Notes under the pieces: generated by a model
What the model was told of the DNA's origin: nothing
Databases searched by the model: none
What the model saw: the letters and a program-made list of their open reading frames with translations, nothing else
Part shown: positions 33,601 through 42,800 of the stretch, piece by piece
How positions within the stretch are numbered: position 1 is the stretch's first letter
Layout of the letters: every line of letters starts with the position of its first letter
Made by a program: the position numbers and the translations under genes
NCBI GenBank assembly: GCA_018052735.1
Contig: JAGPMT010000022.1
Span: 1 to 48,020, forward strand
Direction of reading: 5' to 3'
Length of the DNA stretch: 48,020 nucleotides
From: Phycisphaerae bacterium
GTDB lineage: Bacteria; Planctomycetota; Phycisphaerae; Sedimentisphaerales; Anaerohalosphaeraceae

Positions 33601-35362
33601 GCCGCAGCTGAAGCACTGGGGCAGACGTCCCATCCAGCTGGGCCAGCAGACGGCGGGCCTGATCAAATTTGCCCAGTGCCGCCGCCGCACGAATCGCCAG
33701 CATTTGGCTCTGTCCATTGGCTCCATAGCGGTTTTGATACTCCTCCACCATCCGTTCTGTATTGTTCCACGCACGCAGCTGGCCCAGAACCTCGGCATAA
33801 TCCAGAATCAGCTTGGGCTTCTGGAGCACATAGCGGCTGTTGTTGTAGATTGCCCACTGCAGAAATTCGCGGCGCATACCCGGTTCGCCGCTGTCTTTCA
33901 TCAAATCGGCAAGCACCGCACAGACCAGCGGATCGGCATTGGAAAATTCCTGCGGCCTGTCCAGCGCCCGCCACTGCTCATAAGCCTTATGCAGAAGACG
34001 CAGTCCCTTGTCTTTCTGGTCCTTGGCCAGAGCCAGCAGACCCTGATACTTCTGCGCGGTGGGACTATCCGATGTCCCCAGAATCCCGCTGATAACAGCA
34101 ACGCACGATTCGGCTTTGGCTGTCAGCTCATCGGCTTCAGCTGTTCTGCCTTCCCGCCGGGCTGTCAGCGCATGGTCAAGATACAGATCCGCCAAAAACG
34201 CATTCAGCGTAAACCGGTAATTGAGATTGCGTCCCTGCAGCGGTCCCGTCACGTCCTGCACGGCATCCATCGACAGCGCATCCTCGGCAATCTGCCGGGC
34301 ATCTGCCAATGCCGCCGCATCCGCGAAGGCATTGGCCTTGCGGTACATAAGCCGTGCCAGACGGAGGACATACTCAAAATTATCGGGCTTCATCTCGTGT
34401 GCCCTGCGAACCGCTTCAATGGCCTGATTGATTTCCGCCTGCGCCGACTGCCTGCCCGGGAATTCATACGCGATCGAGACAACCAGCCAGAACACATCGT
34501 TGGGCTGAATCTGCGTCCGGTATGTTTCAATTTCAGCCCGGAATGCTTCCAGCCCATTCGGATCGCCGACGGTTGACTGCAGCCGATAGCGAAGCAGATT
34601 GGCCACCGCCGCCGATTTGTCATCGGCTCGCTCGACGCCTGCCTGCAGATGCTCCAAGGCCTTCTGCCGTGCATTTTCGGCAGCCCGAATCACACCGGAT
34701 TGAGTATCCAGTTCGCCCTGAAGGCCGGCCGCTTCAGCCAGCAGCAGATACACCTCCGCATTGCCGGGCTCTTTTTCCTTCAGCTGCTCGAGGATGGTCA
34801 TGCAGTCACTCAGATGCTGGCGGCGATCGGTGGTTTCGCCCCGCTGGGCAATGTACAGCAGCGATTTGGCGTGGGCCGTCAAAAGGGTCGTGTCCGGCTC
34901 GGCTTGGCCGGCTTTGAGCGTATCCAGCAGCTTGGTGGTGTTTTCCAGAACATTCTGCCACGCCCGTGCGTCGCCGGCTTCGGCGGCCTGATAGTAAAAG
35001 TCCAGCAGCTTGCGGCGGGCTTGGACATTGTTTGTATCAATCGATACAATCTTGCTCCAGCAGCCCATCGCCTTATTCCATTCCGCCTGATGCTGGGCAT
35101 TGTGAATCAAATGGAAATCCGCCAGTTCAAACAGCCGTTCAATCTTATAGGCATCATCTTTGCCGTATGCAAAAGCCCGGCCCAGCTGCGACTCCGCTTT
35201 TTTATAATCCCCCGCCTCCAGTGCCTGACGCGCTTGGGCCAGTGCCCGGTCCGGATCGCGGTGGACTTTCAGGTACACTACGCCCCCTGCCAGAACACAC
35301 ACAATTCCGACCAGCAGAATGCCGACGACAAGTGCTACTTTTTTATTCAGTTTTTTTGCCAT
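30635..35362 (-). CDS. Giant membrane-anchored TPR protein of the exosortase operon (1575 residues)
   Basis: A single N-terminal membrane helix (about residues 8-31) anchors a ~1540-residue periplasmic chain made almost wholly of tetratricopeptide-like helical pairs, e.g. DRALAQARQALEAGDYKKAE near the start and PQQAMETYQKALDSAQ near the end. There is no lipobox and no catalytic motif. TPR proteins (PrsT type) occur in PEP-CTERM/exosortase exopolysaccharide loci, where they are thought to scaffold the export machinery; this one is larger than the ~900 residues usual for PrsT, and calling it the counterpart is inference from position. AGAGGA precedes the ATG at 35362; it starts 45 bp after the EpsI-like gene and ends 29 bp before the Wzz/BY-kinase gene. 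Confidence 0.82.
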   Translation of the reverse strand: MAKKLNKKVALVVGILLVGIVCVLAGGVVYLKVHRDPDRALAQARQALEAGDYKKAESQLGRAFAYGKDDAYKIERLFELADFHLIHNAQHQAEWNKAMGCWSKIVSIDTNNVQARRKLLDFYYQAAEAGDARAWQNVLENTTKLLDTLKAGQAEPDTTLLTAHAKSLLYIAQRGETTDRRQHLSDCMTILEQLKEKEPGNAEVYLLLAEAAGLQGELDTQSGVIRAAENARQKALEHLQAGVERADDKSAAVANLLRYRLQSTVGDPNGLEAFRAEIETYRTQIQPNDVFWLVVSIAYEFPGRQSAQAEINQAIEAVRRAHEMKPDNFEYVLRLARLMYRKANAFADAAALADARQIAEDALSMDAVQDVTGPLQGRNLNYRFTLNAFLADLYLDHALTARREGRTAEADELTAKAESCVAVISGILGTSDSPTAQKYQGLLALAKDQKDKGLRLLHKAYEQWRALDRPQEFSNADPLVCAVLADLMKDSGEPGMRREFLQWAIYNNSRYVLQKPKLILDYAEVLGQLRAWNNTERMVEEYQNRYGANGQSQMLAIRAAAALGKFDQARRLLAQLDGTSAPVLQLRLEVLTAQIAQIAGSIAEGRQAQPPKEPTAEQLKKLDTLRAERNTVLQQALQLEPAQMDPQLLNVICMDMIQNKQAPQAAAFLDIYLAANPDAYGLQLLRLRASQDDPAAQPTAQLQEQAADRIQNPRQKALLRSALYRAQGDYEKAMAALMQDAGPDAANDPEILNAQFDIAVDQKDSAKAEGLLQMIRSKNADGCEGGLAAARVEMLKENYPQALRRLDECLTLRPLSSYLYYLKSQVQHQMQDSTAAIQNARQAVQMNPQHAAYARNLAMLLFARNNELGTKVTPEQRSEAEQALTLAMLLNPADWQLQGLYAESIQQQAPDRALQIRQRLLQTVPTASNALMLGNMALRMAQSEWDTAKRTGLVELAGKAYQQAIDLEPDNDSIRQAYADYLRLTQQSDKALDLLKGDQNLLWKYYLRGGQFEQAEAILKDLLAKHPDDVLLYQGLVIASEGAGKRQQVKEYLDALVKLEQTKDGELWIMQKYLDNAFTAEAESRIPSFQERYPDDITILLIKAWTAMGHGRLDEALSLTNLYLEKDTANAGAWRLRGRLYRLMNQQQKAIEDLQRSKGLQDNPMVRMELANVYNETRQITAAIGELASALDDPKAPIQVRLMLEALYQKNNRAADLDKFYQGTLEKYPNSAFWHYRAGMYYLSQKNYTRAEELLLSAWKLASAQNQPNLELVQGYLEVLYAAKQYDKLITFAGGLIDTPGAPVAYMYLGLVQSQQGQKDKAIDSFYKALDKAQTSETMQELILQKVRPAAGEEVLDGWVTKTLAADAKSLPALLLACRLAQEKGAYNKAIEYADQCIGLIAPDNPQLFLYNLKKVNLLIMAYAKTADSSYFERAADMLEKMLQIQPNNSSLLNNMAYLLADNDQQLEKALNYARSAHQQDPGNPIFLDTYAFVQCKVGQYDTAEQNLLRAIQIYDVSGQPVPWDVYKHLAMAQEGLNKPQQAMETYQKALDSAQEMPDKEKQQLQKAIERLRQQ

Positions 35363-35407
35363 ACAGTCCTCTATTCGAACGACCCATCGCGGTTACTGTC
35401 TTTGCCG

Positions 35408-36184
35408 CTACTGCGGCTTTGCATTGGCGGCTTCCCAGTCCGGCCAATGATTGGCTTCCAGCTCCGGCAGCAGCCGGGCCAGCAGTCTGCGGCTGGCTTC
35501 CAGCGTCTGCTCCTGACTGGGATAAACGACCCCGAAGGCATCGGCGCCGTAAAATTTCCATTCCACCTTGCAGAAATACGAATACTTGCTGAACCAGTTG
35601 CTGCCCAGAACCAGCCGTGTCTGCGTCCGGTCGCCGCAGTACCGGCCGTTGGCGTGAAAGAAATACTGCACGGAAAAATTGTCTTCTTTGGCTGCCATGG
35701 TGCCGGCCCGGCCGAAAATGACATACTGAAATGCAAGTTTTCGCTCCCCTTGCGGCAGCGGAATATCGAGAGTCAGCGTCTGGCCGTCTTTGCGCTCATT
35801 GCCGCCCCCGACATAGCACTCATCCGGCACATGCGGCACCATATCCGGATTGCCGGTATAATACGTAATAAACAGCGAGCAGAAACGCAGCGGACTGCCC
35901 GCCGGCGCTTCGGGATCTTCCAAAATCCACTGCAGATACTCTTCCGTGCCGAGACTTTCCAGCACATCCCGGTTGAGAATCTGCTCCTTCTGCTTGACCA
36001 CATACGGCCGCAGCGCCTGTTCGTTCATCTCTGCCAGCGGATGCCGCAGTTCGATGCGCTGCTTGGTCATCTGCACGCCCAGCACGCGGATAATGGTTTC
36101 CTTGGCGGCTGCAGCCGTCAGCAGAAGAGCCGTACAGACTACAAACGACGGCTTCAAATAAGATTGTAAAGCAGATGAGGCCAC
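35408..36184 (-). CDS. EpsI-family exosortase-associated protein
   Basis: A 258-residue protein with an N-terminal membrane or signal segment (about residues 8-27) and an EpsI-like domain. The motif TYYTGNPDMVPHVPDECYVGGG (split here: HVPDEC at 118-123, then YVGGG) fits the conserved His/Cys and Gly-rich region of the family, found fused to or beside exosortases. Its biochemical role is not established. It starts with GTG immediately after the exosortase stop codon (zero-base gap), so translation is very likely coupled. In XrtA systems the domain is often fused to the exosortase; here it is separate. Confidence 0.78.
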   Translation of the reverse strand: MASSALQSYLKPSFVVCTALLLTAAAAKETIIRVLGVQMTKQRIELRHPLAEMNEQALRPYVVKQKEQILNRDVLESLGTEEYLQWILEDPEAPAGSPLRFCSLFITYYTGNPDMVPHVPDECYVGGGNERKDGQTLTLDIPLPQGERKLAFQYVIFGRAGTMAAKEDNFSVQYFFHANGRYCGDRTQTRLVLGSNWFSKYSYFCKVEWKFYGADAFGVVYPSQEQTLEASRRLLARLLPELEANHWPDWEAANAKPQ

Positions 36185-37168
36185 TTAGGTTTCCTGTGAT
36201 TGCCGGGGTACGGACTTGCGAACAATAATATCTTCCTGCGTCTGTTCTTCCTCAATAAACAGGTTGCTCATCAGCCAAGCCAATCCCCCGTAGAGCGCAA
36301 ATGCCAGCGGCAGCATCAGCATTCCGAGCATATCATGGTAAATGCCCTGCGCATACTTGGGATTGCCCAGCACATAAATAAATCCTGTAACAGTAACGCG
36401 CACAATATTGCAGAGAATGGCTATCGGCACGGTGCTGGCCAGCAGCACCAACCGCTGCCAGATCGGACGCCAATGCAGGTATGCCATCGCCACTCCCAGC
36501 GCCACAAACGCCATCAGCAGCCGCATCCCGCTGCACGCATCCGCCACATCCAGCGCCGGCTCAAGGGCTTTGCCCTTGTACAGCACATCAATCACCGAGC
36601 CGTGCACTTCGGCCTCCAGCTGCGGTACAAGGTTCAGGATAACCGTGGACGCCTGCGCTGCCAGCTGACGCATCGGATTGGTCAGCTGAAAATACAGACG
36701 CTGCGGCAGCGGCACCGCAAAGAACAAAAATGCCACCGGAAGCCATGTATAACGCAGCAGCTTCCATCCTCCCAAAAACAGCACCACCGCTCCGATGACT
36801 GCAATCATCGTCAGCGGCTTGCCGTACATAAACTTCAGCATCACAAGGTTGATCGGATGCAGCGCCAGCAGAAACAGCAGTGCTCCCAGCCCTGCAAACC
36901 AGCTGGGACGGACCTGTTGAATCGCCAGAATCTCTTCTTTGTTTTGATGGAGAAAATACAGACTGAACAGCGGAATCAAAAATCCATGCGACCAGCTCGG
37001 ATTGGAAATCCACTGCAGCACCAGACCGTTAATCTCTTCGCGGAAAATCCACCAAATCAGCAGGGCTATAATTGCTGCGCGGATATACAGATGGATACCC
37101 AAATCCAGCCAGCTGGGCTGTTTTTCGGTCCTGTCTGCAGCCACCAATATGTCTTGTTTCTGATTCAT
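36185..37168 (-). CDS. Exosortase (EpsH/Xrt family transpeptidase)
   Basis: A 327-residue polytopic inner-membrane protein with about eight helices. The catalytic triad of exosortases is visible: Cys212 in DACSGMRLLMAF, Arg257 in NIVRVTVTGF and His278 in YHDMLGMLMLPLAF. Exosortases cleave C-terminal PEP-CTERM-like sorting signals and are thought to transfer the protein to an acceptor at the cell surface. I placed the start at ATG 37168, 20 bp after the wza-like stop; a longer frame to 37396 would overlap wza and adds a non-membrane sequence. No substrate with a PEP-CTERM-like tail is encoded in the window. The specific Xrt subfamily is not assigned. Confidence 0.88.
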   Translation of the reverse strand: MNQKQDILVAADRTEKQPSWLDLGIHLYIRAAIIALLIWWIFREEINGLVLQWISNPSWSHGFLIPLFSLYFLHQNKEEILAIQQVRPSWFAGLGALLFLLALHPINLVMLKFMYGKPLTMIAVIGAVVLFLGGWKLLRYTWLPVAFLFFAVPLPQRLYFQLTNPMRQLAAQASTVILNLVPQLEAEVHGSVIDVLYKGKALEPALDVADACSGMRLLMAFVALGVAMAYLHWRPIWQRLVLLASTVPIAILCNIVRVTVTGFIYVLGNPKYAQGIYHDMLGMLMLPLAFALYGGLAWLMSNLFIEEEQTQEDIIVRKSVPRQSQET

Positions 37169-37187
37169 TCTGCGCCGTCCGCCAAGC

Positions 37188-38726
37188 TTAGAACGGAAGC
37201 GGATCTCCCAAATAGTCGCGGTCTGCAAAGTTGCGGTCATAAATAAATCCGAAGCCGTACGTGGCGCGGAATGCGTTTCGCAGAACAGCCAGCCAGCGGC
37301 TGGTCCCATGCGTGCCGACATTGATGTAGTCATACGGTTTGATGAAAAAGTCCGGCTGCAGCCCTTGAGCAATCTTCTGCAGATCCACCAGAACAATTTC
37401 TTCCTGCATCAGGCCGGCCTTGTTTTTGCCGATGCGCCGAACAACTTCAACCTTCTGGGGCCATGCAATCGCATTCAGGCCGCCGGCCGTGGCAATCGCC
37501 TGCTTGAGCGTGATAGGACGGCCGGTAATCGAGTAGGCATTCGGGGCATTGACATTGCCGGCCACCCAGAACTCTCCCACCAAATCCCGCGGCACGGTAA
37601 TCCGGTCTCCCGGACGAATAACAATATTATACCGCGGATCTCCGGATTCCAGACGATCCCGCGGAATCTGAATAACACGGGTTACGGTGCTGCTTCGGCC
37701 GACCTCCGAAAGGCCGAAATCCGACGGTATCTGCCGCTGGGGTTTCGTCTGGGCGTACTGCTCCGGCCGGAGCAGCTCCGGCTGCTGCGGCGATTGCTCC
37801 GAAGGCCCTTCCACTTCTATCGGCTTCCACTTGCCGTCTTCAAAAACCCATTCGATCCGTTTGGATGTCTGCGGCGGCAGCAGAGCTTCAGGGCTTTTCA
37901 CATCGGTTACTCCCTGCACCGGTTCAATGCCTTCCGGTGCTGCCAATGTCTCCAATTCGCCTTGCGTTGCCATCTCGGCCGACGTCACAAACAAGCCGCC
38001 GGGCCGGCGGGTCTCGCTGGGCGTAATCAGCTCCAGCATCTCATCCTCTTTGCCAGGAGCCGGCTGCTGGGGCTTGGAATCCGTGCCTGCGGCGCCGGGC
38101 TCAACATCCTGCTGCCTGACATCGCGCGACACATAAATATAGCTGACATTGAAGTCCCCCATTCCGCCTGCCAGCGCTATTGCGTCCGTCAGGCGAATCG
38201 GATACCGCGGCAGCGGATACCGGGCCGATTGAGCAACTCCCTGCCCGATAATCGAAAAATACCGCTGCTGGGAGGCCATCAGGGTGACGGTTACAGACGG
38301 ATTTTTAAGAATACTGGGCGACAGAATACTGGCAATTTCCCGTTCCAGCTGCGCTTCGGTCAGACCAGCCGCCGTAACAAGGCCCACATCCGGAATCGAA
38401 AGGCGGCCCGTCTCGGTGACTATATAATCATTTACATACGTCTGCCCTTCCTGATACAGCTCAAAAATGCTGATGCGCACAATATCACCGGGTCCGAAAA
38501 CATAGTCCGATTCATATGCGATGAGGTCTTCCGGCCGGGGTTCTTCGGCGCCTTCATACGTCGGGGCAGGTTCATCAGCCACACCCAGCGTATCCAGGAT
38601 CACATTCACCGTCGGAGTGGGTTCAAATCGGCCTAACTGCGTCGGATCCAATATATCATTATTGCATCCTCCAAGACCCATAAGCAATGACACACCCGCA
38701 AGCAGAAAAAAACTTTGTCTTCTCAT
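37188..38726 (-). CDS. Wza-like polysaccharide export lipoprotein (Poly_export + SLBB)
   Basis: A 512-residue outer-membrane polysaccharide export protein. The signal ends in lipobox GLGGC (Cys21). GPGDIVRISIFELYQ opens the Poly_export domain (about residues 75-150). A first SLBB-like region (FSIIGQGVAQSARYPLP, about 157-200) and a second (EFWVAGNVNAPNAYSITG, about 390-440) follow. Between them is an unusual Pro/Glu/Gln-rich insertion of about 150 residues. It heads the operon wza-exosortase-EpsI-TPR-Wzz. It starts with ATG at 38726; the ribosome site is weak, and a perfect 7-bp palindrome (38761-38777) lies 35 bp upstream. Confidence 0.87.
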   Translation of the reverse strand: MRRQSFFLLAGVSLLMGLGGCNNDILDPTQLGRFEPTPTVNVILDTLGVADEPAPTYEGAEEPRPEDLIAYESDYVFGPGDIVRISIFELYQEGQTYVNDYIVTETGRLSIPDVGLVTAAGLTEAQLEREIASILSPSILKNPSVTVTLMASQQRYFSIIGQGVAQSARYPLPRYPIRLTDAIALAGGMGDFNVSYIYVSRDVRQQDVEPGAAGTDSKPQQPAPGKEDEMLELITPSETRRPGGLFVTSAEMATQGELETLAAPEGIEPVQGVTDVKSPEALLPPQTSKRIEWVFEDGKWKPIEVEGPSEQSPQQPELLRPEQYAQTKPQRQIPSDFGLSEVGRSSTVTRVIQIPRDRLESGDPRYNIVIRPGDRITVPRDLVGEFWVAGNVNAPNAYSITGRPITLKQAIATAGGLNAIAWPQKVEVVRRIGKNKAGLMQEEIVLVDLQKIAQGLQPDFFIKPYDYINVGTHGTSRWLAVLRNAFRATYGFGFIYDRNFADRDYLGDPLPF

Positions 38727-38947
38727 GGCCTAAAATCCATTCTAAAAATTGCCCTTTTTCGTCTGCCTTAGGCAGACACCGCATTCTTAAAACTTTCAGA
38801 AAAGAGAAAGGTTCTTCCTTCCCAATCGGTCAAATCCGACCGTCCCTTAACCTTTAATTTCGGCTTTAACATCTGAAAAACAACAAAATTATCGTAAACA
38901 GGACATTACGGAAAAACTCCATCGTCTTTAAATCGAGGATTTTTCCC
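38727..38947 (-). other. Leader/promoter region of the exopolysaccharide operon, with a hairpin
   Basis: No gene is visible. GTCTGCC-TTA-GGCAGAC (38761-38777) is a perfect 7-bp stem with a 3-nt loop in the presumed wza leader; a second CGGTC/GACCG pair lies near 38825-38840. I could not find a convincing sigma-70 or sigma-54 promoter. Confidence 0.35.
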
Positions 38948-38968
38948 TGTAGAATAAAACATTCTACA
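38948..38968 (-). other. Hairpin after the orphan lipoprotein gene
   Basis: TGTAGAAT-AAAAC-ATTCTACA is a perfect 8-bp stem with a 5-nt loop, 20 bp past the stop codon of the gene at 38988. The stem is AT-rich and only a short A/T stretch follows, so it is a weak terminator at best. Confidence 0.4.
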
Positions 38969-38987
38969 TTATAATTATCGCAAATGT

Positions 38988-39713
38988 TCACTCGGCTTGC
39001 TGAATTTTACCTGCTGCAAGCAGTTGGGCCGACTGAACAGTTTTATAATCAAATTGAATCATCAGCTGCTTGGATGCGATTCCGCTGCGCGTATCAAACA
39101 CGTCAATAGTTCTCGGGATTCTCTTGTCTAAATCCTTGTTATAACGGAGGTTATAACTTCTCAACAGCCACGACAAGCCGCTGTCGGCATCGTCTAGCCC
39201 AACCAGCTCGATGCGGTTGGTATCCAGCGACCGCAGCAGCGTAATGACAACCGGCGGATTCGTCCAATTTGTCTGAAGCGGCTGGTACCATTGCCCTTCC
39301 AGCTTGATAGGTTCTCCAGAAGAAAGCGATGCGGTATCCAGCAAGTCGCCGCCGGCACAAAAACTATAGAAAAGGGCTGCAGCCAGCTGGGCATTGCAGA
39401 AAGAAACAGGACTGTCCGATAAAACCGCAGTTTTCGGCTTTATCTCACTGTATTGATTCTTATTCAGCGTAAATTGAAGCTGACCAGCCGGTTCGAGAGC
39501 CTTCATTTGAAAATAACCGGTAAGGGGATCGAAGCTGTGCTGCTGGCTGGTTATATAGACCGCCCCATTGGTCTTGTAATAACGGGCAATACAGCTGGCT
39601 GATATTTGTGTCCTTATTTCGGTGGAATCTTGGGAAATCGGTGCCGATTGCCGGCTGCATCCGAGAAAGAGTATGCATAAACAAACTGCACTGCTGATTG
39701 TCGAGCGTATCAT
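38988..39713 (-). CDS. Orphan lipoprotein of unknown function
   Basis: A 241-residue protein I do not recognise. ATG at 39713 gives a lipoprotein signal, MIRSTISSAVCLCILFLGC, with Cys19 as the likely lipidated residue; AGAGGA lies 8 nt upstream. In-frame starts further upstream would put a hydrophilic stretch before the signal. The mature part has beta-rich segments (GAVYITSQQHSFDPLTGYFQ, then QLQFTLNKNQYSE), a C-terminal MIQFDYKTVQSAQLL and conserved-looking Trp residues. This could be a LolA/outer-membrane-lipoprotein-carrier-like fold, but no motif proves it. It lies between nifJ and the exopolysaccharide operon. Confidence 0.65.
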   Translation of the reverse strand: MIRSTISSAVCLCILFLGCSRQSAPISQDSTEIRTQISASCIARYYKTNGAVYITSQQHSFDPLTGYFQMKALEPAGQLQFTLNKNQYSEIKPKTAVLSDSPVSFCNAQLAAALFYSFCAGGDLLDTASLSSGEPIKLEGQWYQPLQTNWTNPPVVITLLRSLDTNRIELVGLDDADSGLSWLLRSYNLRYNKDLDKRIPRTIDVFDTRSGIASKQLMIQFDYKTVQSAQLLAAGKIQQAE

Positions 39714-39781
39714 ACCTGTTTTCCTCTTTTCAGGACAACTCATTTTATCTGCCGCCGCAGGGCGCCCGCTATACATTATAA

Positions 39782-39811
39782 AGCCCAGCCCCGCAGAAGC
39801 GGAGCCGGGCT
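39782..39811 (-). terminator. Rho-independent terminator of the pyruvate:ferredoxin oxidoreductase gene
   Basis: Starting 12 bp past the nifJ stop on the minus strand, AGCCCGGCTCCGC and GCGGGGCTGGGCT pair over 13 positions (two G-U) across a TTCT loop, then TTATAATG follows. The TATAAT at 39775-39780 could double as the -10 box of the lipoprotein gene, though no good -35 is visible. Confidence 0.8.
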
Positions 39812-39822
39812 GGAAAAAGCTG

Positions 39823-42800
39823 CTATTTGCAGTCGCATTCCAATTTGGCCAGTTTTTCAATCAAGGCATACTTTTGAGCCGCATCTTTCTTGGCCAGCTC
39901 CATCAATTCCGCAGCTGCCTGCGGATTGGTCTTCTGGAGCGACTGGAAGCGGGTCTGCCCATTGGCAAATTCCGCAAAGTCAATCGTCGGGGCTTTGGAA
40001 TCCAGCTGGAGCGGATTTTTGCCCTGAGCCGCCAGCCGCGGGTCGTAGCGGTAAAGCGGCCAGTGCCCGCTGGCGACGGCCTTCTTCTGCGTCTCATAGC
40101 CGGTGGCCATATCAAAGCCGTGAGCGATGCAATGGCTGTACGACAGAATCAGCGACGGCCCATTGTAGCTTTCCGCCTCGGCAAATGCCTTGACGGCCTG
40201 ATTCGGATTGGCGCCGATGGCAACGGAGGCCACATAAATACCGCCGTAACTCATCGCCATTAAGCCCATATTCTTCTTGGGCATCCGCTTGCCGCCGGCG
40301 GCAAACTGGGCAACTGCCCCGCGCGGCGTTGACTTGGACATCTGACCGCCGGTATTGGAATACACTTCGGTGTCCAGCACCAGCACATTCACATTTTCGC
40401 CGCTGGCCAGAACATGGTCCAGTCCGCCGTAACCGATATCGTAGGCCCAGCCGTCGCCGCCGACAATCCAGACGCTCTTTTCAACCAGATAATCGGCCAC
40501 CATCAGAAGCTGCCGGCAATCGGGACAGTTGCTCTTGCGGCAGGCGTCCTTGAGCTTTTCGACCCGGCCGCGCTGGGCTTCAATCCCTGCCGGCGAGGTC
40601 TGGTCGGCCGTGCGGATTTCTTCGGCCAGTCCCTTCTCGATGCAGCCGGCCTCGGCCGTCTTGGCAACCAGTTCCAGAGCAAACGCCTTGAACTTGTTGA
40701 TGGCCAGACGCATTCCAAGACCGAATTCGGCGTTATCCTCAAACAAGCTGTTGCTCCAGACAGGACCCCTGCCGTCGGCCCGTTTGGCATAGGGCGTGGT
40801 GGGCAGGTTGCCGCCGTAAATCGACGAACAGCCGGTGGCATTGGCAATATATGCACGGTCCCCGAACAGCTGCGTAATCAGCTTGACATTGGCGGTTTCG
40901 CCGCAGCCGGCACAGGCGCCGCTGAACTCAAACATCGCCGGAATGAGCTGGCTGCCCTTGATGCTGGCGGCCTTGAACTTGGACGGATCCGTATCGGGAA
41001 TCGACAGGAAGAACGCAAAATTGGTGCGTTCCTGCATCCGCAGCGGCTCCTGCAGCGCCATATTGATGGCCTTACGCTGCGGATCGGTTTTGTCCCTGCC
41101 CGGGCAGTTGACCACGCAGGCCGAACAGCCGGTGCAGTCTTCCGGAGCCACCTGAACGGTAAACTTCATTCCCGCAAATTCCTTGCCTTTGGCATCGATG
41201 CTCTTGAAGGCCGGCGGGGCCTTTTCCAGCTCTTTCGGGTCGTAGGCCTTGATGCGAATGGCCGCATGGGGGCACACCAGCGAGCACTGCCCGCACTGGA
41301 TGCACAACTGCGGCTCCCAGACGGGAATATGCACGGCAATATTGCGCTTCTCGTACTTGGTGGTTGCCGTGGGGAACTTGCCGTCGCAGGGCATCTTGCT
41401 GACCGGCAGCTGGTCGCCGCGGCCGGCCATAATTTCGGCCGTAACCTCCTTGACAAAGTCAGGCGCATCATCCGGAACCATCCGCGCCATATGGGTTTGG
41501 CTGGTGGCCTGCGCCGGAACCTCGACTTGGTAAATCTTGCTCAGCGCCGCATCGACGGCCGCATTGTTCATCGCCACAACCTTATCGCCTTTCTTGCCGT
41601 AGGTCTTCTTGATGGCCGCCTTAATCGCATTGACGGCGGTATCCACATCAATCACGCCGCTGATTTTGAAGAAGGCCGTCTGCATAATCACATTGATGCG
41701 CGAGCCCAGCCCCAGCTGTTCGGCAATCTGGATGGCATTGATGACATAGAATTTGAGCTTCTTTTTGATAATCTGCTGCTGGACTTCCAGCGGCAGGGTA
41801 TCCCAGACGGTATCGGGGCCGTGCAGACTGGTCAGCAGGAATGTGCCGCCCTGCTTGATATGGCTGAGCATATCATACTTCTCGAGGAAGCTGGGGTTGT
41901 GGCAGGCCAAAAAGTCAGCCTTCTTGACCAGATACGGGCTGCGGATTTCCTGCGGACCAAACCGCAGATGCGATACGGTCATGGCACCGGCTTTCTTGGA
42001 GTCGTACACGAAGTAGCCCTGTGCATAGTTATTGGTCTCTTCGCCGATAATCTTGATGCTGTTCTTGTTGGCCCCGACGGTCCCATCCGAACCCAGACCA
42101 TAGAACATGGCCGTATAGGACTTGCTGGGGATATCAAATGTTTCATCCACGGCCAGACTGGTCTTGCAGACATCGTCGTTGATGCCGACGGTGAAGTGAT
42201 TCTTCGGCTCTTCCCGGTCGAGGTTGTCAAAGACGGCCTTGACCATCGCCGGCGTAAACTCTTTGGACCCCAGACCGTACCGGCCGCCGACACAAATCGG
42301 ATAAGCCGCAAACGGGGCGGTCTTGTCCGCCATCGCCTCGCCGATCGCCGTCCGCACATCCAGATACAGCGGCTCGCCGATGGAGCCCGGCTCTTTGGTG
42401 CGGTCCAGAACCGCTATCTTGGAGACTGTCTTGGGCAGCGCCTTGATAAAGTGCTCGACGCTGAACGGACGGAACAGACGCACCTTCAGCAGGCCGACCT
42501 TTTCGCCCTTGCTGACAAGATAATCGACCGTCTCGTGGACGGTATCAGCCCCCGAACACATAATCACAATCACCTTCTCAGCGTCGGCGGCGCCGACATA
42601 ATCAAACAGGTGATACTGGCGGCCGACCACGCCGGCCAGCTTGTCCATCGTCTCCTGAACAATCTGCGGGGCGGCCAGATAAAACCGATTGACGGTTTCG
42701 CGCCCTTGGAAATACACATCCGGATTCTGTGCGGTTCCGCACATCATCGGACGGTCGGGACTCAGCGCTCGGGCTTTATGGGCAGCCACCAGCGTCTCAT

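Noticed and set aside
34649-36169. A 506-codon plus-strand open frame opposite the TPR and EpsI-like genes
   Set aside because: Spans the junction of two well-supported minus-strand genes and has no family features.
37169-37396. N-terminal extension of the exosortase to 37396
   Set aside because: It would overlap the end of the wza-like gene and adds a Cys/Arg-rich stretch unlike exosortases.
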